From positions 248,001 to 312,000 of the forward strand of contig BNCN01000003.1 in NCBI GenBank assembly GCA_014656495.1: a stretch of 64,000 nt of DNA, in the 5' to 3' direction. The stretch is from Comamonas sp. KCTC 72670. GTDB lineage: Bacteria; Myxococcota; Myxococcia; Myxococcales; Myxococcaceae. The notes under the pieces are model-generated. The model had not been told where the DNA came from and ran no database searches. It was given only the letters and a program-made list of their open reading frames with translations. Position numbers and translations under genes: made by a program. Of the stretch, positions 61,041 through 64,000 are shown piece by piece. The first letter of the stretch is position 1, and each line of letters begins with the position of its first letter.

Positions 61041-61079
61041 CTGGGTTCTTCCCTCTCGGTGCCCTGAACGGCCTTGGGA

Positions 61080-62090
61080 CTAGACGCCCTTGGAGACGAG
61101 GAACTTCGCCGTGTCCACCATGCGGTTGGAGAAGCCCCACTCGTTGTCGTACCAGGCCATGACCTTGAGCAGGTTGTCGCCCACCACGAAGCAGTTCGTG
61201 GAGTCGAAGATGGCCGAGTGCGGGTTGCCGTTGTAGTCCACCGACACCGTCAGCGCGTCACTGAACTCCAGCACGCCCTTGAGCGGGCCCGCGGCGGCCT
61301 TGCGGAACGCCTCGATGACGGCCTCGGCGGTGACCTTCTTCTCGGTGTTCACCGTCAGGTCCACCAGGGACACGTTGGGCGTGGGGACGCGGACGGCCAG
61401 GCCGTGCATCTTGCCCTTGAGCTGCGGAATCACCTCACCGATGGCCTTCGCGGCGCCGGTGCTGGTGGGGATCATGGAGAGCGCGGCGGCGCGGGCGCGG
61501 CGCATGTCCTCGTGGGTGAGGTCCAGGATGCGCTGGTCGTTGGTGTAGCTGTGGACCGTGGTCATCAGGCCCTTCTCGATGCCGAAGTTGTCCACCAGCA
61601 CCTTGGCGATGGGCGCCAGGCAGTTGGTGGTGCACGAGGCGTTCGAGATGACGTGGTGCTTGGCCGGGTCGTACTCGTTGTGGTTGATGCCGTAGGCGAT
61701 GGTGATGTCCGGGCCCTTGGCCGGGGCGGAGATGATGACCTTCTTCGCGCCCGCCTTCAGGTGCTTCTCCGCCGCGTCGCGCGCGGTGAAGCGGCCGGTG
61801 CACTCCAGCACCACGTCCACGTTCAGGCTCTTCCAGGGCAGCGCCGTGGGGTCCTTCTCCGCGGTGACGGTGATCTCCTTGCCGTCCACCACGATGCCCT
61901 TCTCCGTGGCCTTCACCTCGCCCGGCCAGGTGCGGTGCACGGAGTCGTACTTGAACAGGTGCGCCAGCGCCGCCGGCTTGTCGAGGTCGTTGATGGCGAC
62001 GATCTCGAGGTCTTCCTTGCGGCTGAGGACCGCGCGGAGGATGCAGCGGCCGATGCGGCCAAAGCCATTGATGGCAATCCGGGTAGCCAT
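61080..62090 (-). CDS. gap: Glyceraldehyde-3-phosphate dehydrogenase
   Basis: I chose the ATG ending at 62090 (MATRIAINGFGRIGRCILRAV), with GGAG nine bases upstream; 336 residues. It contains the Rossmann NGFGRIGR, SNASCTTNCLAP with the nucleophilic Cys, and TVHSYTNDQRILDLTHEDMR. Later VRVPTPNVSLVDL and WYDNEWGFSNRM complete the family set. It is the first gene of the gap-pgk-tpiA-secG-tRNA unit. A near-perfect palindrome lies in its 5' leader. Confidence 0.97.
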   Translation of the reverse strand: MATRIAINGFGRIGRCILRAVLSRKEDLEIVAINDLDKPAALAHLFKYDSVHRTWPGEVKATEKGIVVDGKEITVTAEKDPTALPWKSLNVDVVLECTGRFTARDAAEKHLKAGAKKVIISAPAKGPDITIAYGINHNEYDPAKHHVISNASCTTNCLAPIAKVLVDNFGIEKGLMTTVHSYTNDQRILDLTHEDMRRARAAALSMIPTSTGAAKAIGEVIPQLKGKMHGLAVRVPTPNVSLVDLTVNTEKKVTAEAVIEAFRKAAAGPLKGVLEFSDALTVSVDYNGNPHSAIFDSTNCFVVGDNLLKVMAWYDNEWGFSNRMVDTAKFLVSKGV

Positions 62091-62110
62091 GTTCGTCGTC
62101 TCCTTGAGCT

Positions 62111-62129
62111 GTGGGCGCCAGGCGCCCAC
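62111..62129. promoter_or_regulatory. GTGGGCGCC-A-GGCGCCCAC palindrome in the gap leader
   Basis: Two nine-base arms flank a single A, 21 bases ahead of the gap start. As RNA it would fold with a five-base loop. As DNA it fits a dimeric repressor site. It could control the whole glycolytic operon, or be a chance GC palindrome. Confidence 0.45.
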
Positions 62130-62184
62130 GGGTCTTCACGTCAAAATCGAGGGCGGCCGACCGTAGGCATCGCGACCCGCCGAG

Positions 62185-64000
62185 TCAACGCCCGGCGACA
62201 TCCCCGCGACGTCGCGCACGCCGAAGCTGAACAATCACCCCGAGCAACAGCCAGACGGCGGTGCCCGTTCCCCCACCCGCCCCGCAGCCACAGCCGGCAT
62301 CACCCAGCGGATAGAACTGGGGCAGCACCCCCACCACGCGCGGCTCGGGCTCGGGTTCCGGCTCCGGTTCGGGCTCCGGCGGCGGGTGCGGATCCACGCC
62401 CCGCGCCGCCACGCAGGCGGTGAGCAGGCCCGGCGCCGCGGATTCCTCGGCCGGCGCCGCGGGCGCCTGGGTGAGCAGGCCCGCCTGCACCAGGAACGAG
62501 GACATGAGGCCGGCCCGCTGCGCGGAGCTGACGATGCCCTCGAAGGGCACCCCCAGGAGCAGCACCCGGCCATTGGGCGCGGAGGCCACCCCCGCCGCCC
62601 AGTCCGTCCCCAGGTAGCGCAGGACGGGCGTCCCGCCCGACGCGGGCGTCAGCACATCCGAGGCGCCCACCGAATAGGCCCCGCGCGTGCCGTCATCCAG
62701 CCCCACGCCGGTCAGCTGCGCCAGCCAGCCGTCCGGCACCCCTTCCACCGAGAACCCGGGCGTGCCACTGCCCGGCGAGGCCCGGAGGATGTCCGAGAGG
62801 AACGTCTGGTCCTCCGCCGAGCCCACCGCGAGCGCGGACGCCACGTGACTGCCCGACAGCAGCAGGTGTCCACCCTGCGTCACGAAGCCGCTCAGCGCGT
62901 CCTGCTCCTCCCGCGACGGCCGGGCGCCCGCCACGCCGCCCCGTCCGGTGAACCAGTCCACCAGCGGATACGGCGCGCCCACCGTCACCAGCCGCGCCGC
63001 CACCGCCGCGCGCGTCGCGCTGTCGAAGGCACGGCCCGCGTGCGCCAGCGCCGCGCCATGACGGCGTACGTAGGTGCCGTCGTTCATCGTCTCCACCAGC
63101 AAGCGCACCGGCGCCTCCAGGTCATAGGCGTCCAAGGGTTCGGCGCAGGCCTGGGATGCGTCGAGGCGCTCGAAGCCGTTGACGACCAGCACCGGCGCCT
63201 CCGCACCCGCCGGCGTGCGCACGCCCACCGTGGCGGAGGGGAAACCCTCGCCGCCCGCGTTGAGCGCGGCCACCCGGAAGTAGCGCACCGTGCCCGGAGG
63301 CAGCGTGGTGCTGAAGGCCGTGCCCACCGCGTCCGTGCCGTCGTCCCAGCCCAGGCCGTCCGCGCTCTGGTAGACGCGGTAGCCCGTGGGCGCGTCCCGG
63401 CCCTCCTCGTCCGGGTTCTCGGGAGGCACCGCCCAGCGCACCGCCACCGTACCGCCGGTGCCGTTGAGCGCGGCGATGGCGTCGGGCGCCTCGGGCGGCA
63501 GGACGACGGGCACGCCGTCCCGGGCGGCGTAGTACTTGATGAGGCCCTGGAGGATGGCGCGCGCGGCCACCCGGCGGAACGCGGGCTCCTTCAGCCGGTT
63601 CGAGTCGGTGACGTTGTCGTGGTAGGCGATCTCCAGCAGCACGGACGGCATCTCGTTGTTGTGCGCGGGGTTCACCTCGCCCAGGTTGGCCGAGCGCAGG
63701 TTGCGCGTCCGCCAGTTCGGGTCCACCTCGCGGCGCAGGTCCGTGCCCAGCTCGGCCAGCAGCGCCCGCGCCAGCACGTCGCTGCCCGGGTAGCCCGTGA
63801 AGTTGAGCGTGCCGTCCACCGGGTTGGGCCCGTACACGTAGGCCTCCGTCCCCGACACGTTGCCCGTGGTGGACGCGTTGGTGTGCCACGCCACGTACAC
63901 CGCGTCCTCGCCCTCCTCGTGCAGCCACGCGGCGAAGCGCGGGCGCGCGGTGACGTCCGCGTTGCGCTCGTTGGACAGCGCGTTGGCCCCCGTGGGCGCG
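62185..64000 (-). CDS. MYXO-CTERM N-acetylmuramoyl-L-alanine amidase, 5' end beyond window
   Basis: The reverse frame is open from the right edge (reading APTGANALSNERNADVTARP) to the stop at 62185, at least 604 residues. The first part is an Amidase_3 catalytic domain: VAWHTNAS with a zinc His, GYPGSDVLARALLAEL, and SVLLEIAYHDN with the catalytic Glu. A fibronectin-III-like domain follows (about 205-285, AIAALNGTGGTVAVRWAVPP), then a glutamine-amidotransferase-like or lipase-inactive alpha/beta region (about 290-520). (EP)6 leads to the tail CGCGAGGG, a membrane helix and RRARRR, the MYXO-CTERM sorting signal. It is a cell-wall hydrolase displayed at the surface. Confidence 0.88.
   Translation of the reverse strand, partial: APTGANALSNERNADVTARPRFAAWLHEEGEDAVYVAWHTNASTTGNVSGTEAYVYGPNPVDGTLNFTGYPGSDVLARALLAELGTDLRREVDPNWRTRNLRSANLGEVNPAHNNEMPSVLLEIAYHDNVTDSNRLKEPAFRRVAARAILQGLIKYYAARDGVPVVLPPEAPDAIAALNGTGGTVAVRWAVPPENPDEEGRDAPTGYRVYQSADGLGWDDGTDAVGTAFSTTLPPGTVRYFRVAALNAGGEGFPSATVGVRTPAGAEAPVLVVNGFERLDASQACAEPLDAYDLEAPVRLLVETMNDGTYVRRHGAALAHAGRAFDSATRAAVAARLVTVGAPYPLVDWFTGRGGVAGARPSREEQDALSGFVTQGGHLLLSGSHVASALAVGSAEDQTFLSDILRASPGSGTPGFSVEGVPDGWLAQLTGVGLDDGTRGAYSVGASDVLTPASGGTPVLRYLGTDWAAGVASAPNGRVLLLGVPFEGIVSSAQRAGLMSSFLVQAGLLTQAPAAPAEESAAPGLLTACVAARGVDPHPPPEPEPEPEPEPEPRVVGVLPQFYPLGDAGCGCGAGGGTGTAVWLLLGVIVQLRRARRRGDVAGR
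62341..62376 (-). repeat. (Glu-Pro)6 coding hexamer repeat
   Basis: Six consecutive GA(A/G)CC(C/G) units encode a stiff EPEPEPEPEPEP spacer between the enzyme domains and the MYXO-CTERM tail. Such hexamers can change copy number by slippage without a frameshift. Confidence 0.8.

Overview
This window is from a myxobacterial chromosome, most likely a Myxococcus/Corallococcus/Pyxidicoccus relative (inference). The evidence is uniformly high GC with strong third-position GC bias, which makes long antisense shadow frames. There is also a MYXO-CTERM tail on a cell-wall amidase, an unusual number of lipoproteins and outer-membrane barrels, a Ser/Thr kinase with an extracellular Cys-containing tail, and a caspase-like protein. 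No transposase, integrase, CRISPR array, rRNA or origin was seen.

Layout. 1-1875: 5' part of an AI-2E/PerM-type transporter, a small unknown protein, and two abutting gene remnants. 1991-13700: envelope and secretion genes. These are a nuclease/lamin-tail lipoprotein, a TetR regulator divergent from a Tat-exported hydrolase and a BamA-like barrel, a trypsin-fold lipoprotein that has lost its whole catalytic triad, a beta-propeller lipoprotein followed by a porin-like barrel, an esterase-like lipoprotein, and a barrel with an HxSNG lipase-type motif. 13883-21662: HEAT-repeat protein, DmpA-type P1 peptidase, DUF885 peptidase, and a SWIM/SNF2 helicase translationally coupled to the DUF885 gene.

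22001-28357 is a compact class II lanthipeptide locus. It holds a LanM synthetase, two mersacidin/lichenicidin-family precursors, a decayed third precursor fragment, a hairpin likely to work as a partial terminator, a 73-residue HlyD-like stub and a C39-peptidase ABC transporter. Both predicted cores share a CTPCPPxxC ending and have four Cys but only three Ser/Thr.

28445-34954: amidase, helix-hairpin-helix/P-domain lipoprotein, M49-like metallopeptidase, ATP-grasp protein and an acidic DUF4382-like lipoprotein. 35148-38903 is an apparent ECF-sigma operon: possible 39-codon leader peptide, sigma factor, membrane anti-sigma-like protein with a CxxC motif, a lipoprotein caspase with a C-terminal outer-membrane-barrel-like domain, and a carboxypeptidase-regulatory-like lipoprotein. 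39248-52810: coiled-coil lipoprotein, TIGR03118 propeller, rarA, yigZ-type gene, an aldehyde dehydrogenase/TPP-enzyme pair divergent from a LysR regulator with a T-N11-A palindrome, a second aldehyde dehydrogenase, a membrane Ser/Thr kinase, a GNAT and a repeat lipoprotein. 53315-58140: a tightly overlapping operon of TadE/TadG-like pseudopilin proteins with a Cys-rich lipoprotein. 58303-62090: the glycolytic/secretion unit gap-pgk-tpiA-secG-tRNA-Leu(GAG), closed by a strong terminator. 62185-64000: a MYXO-CTERM N-acetylmuramoyl-L-alanine amidase running off the right edge.

Functional assignments come from reading motifs and family resemblance. No database search was possible.
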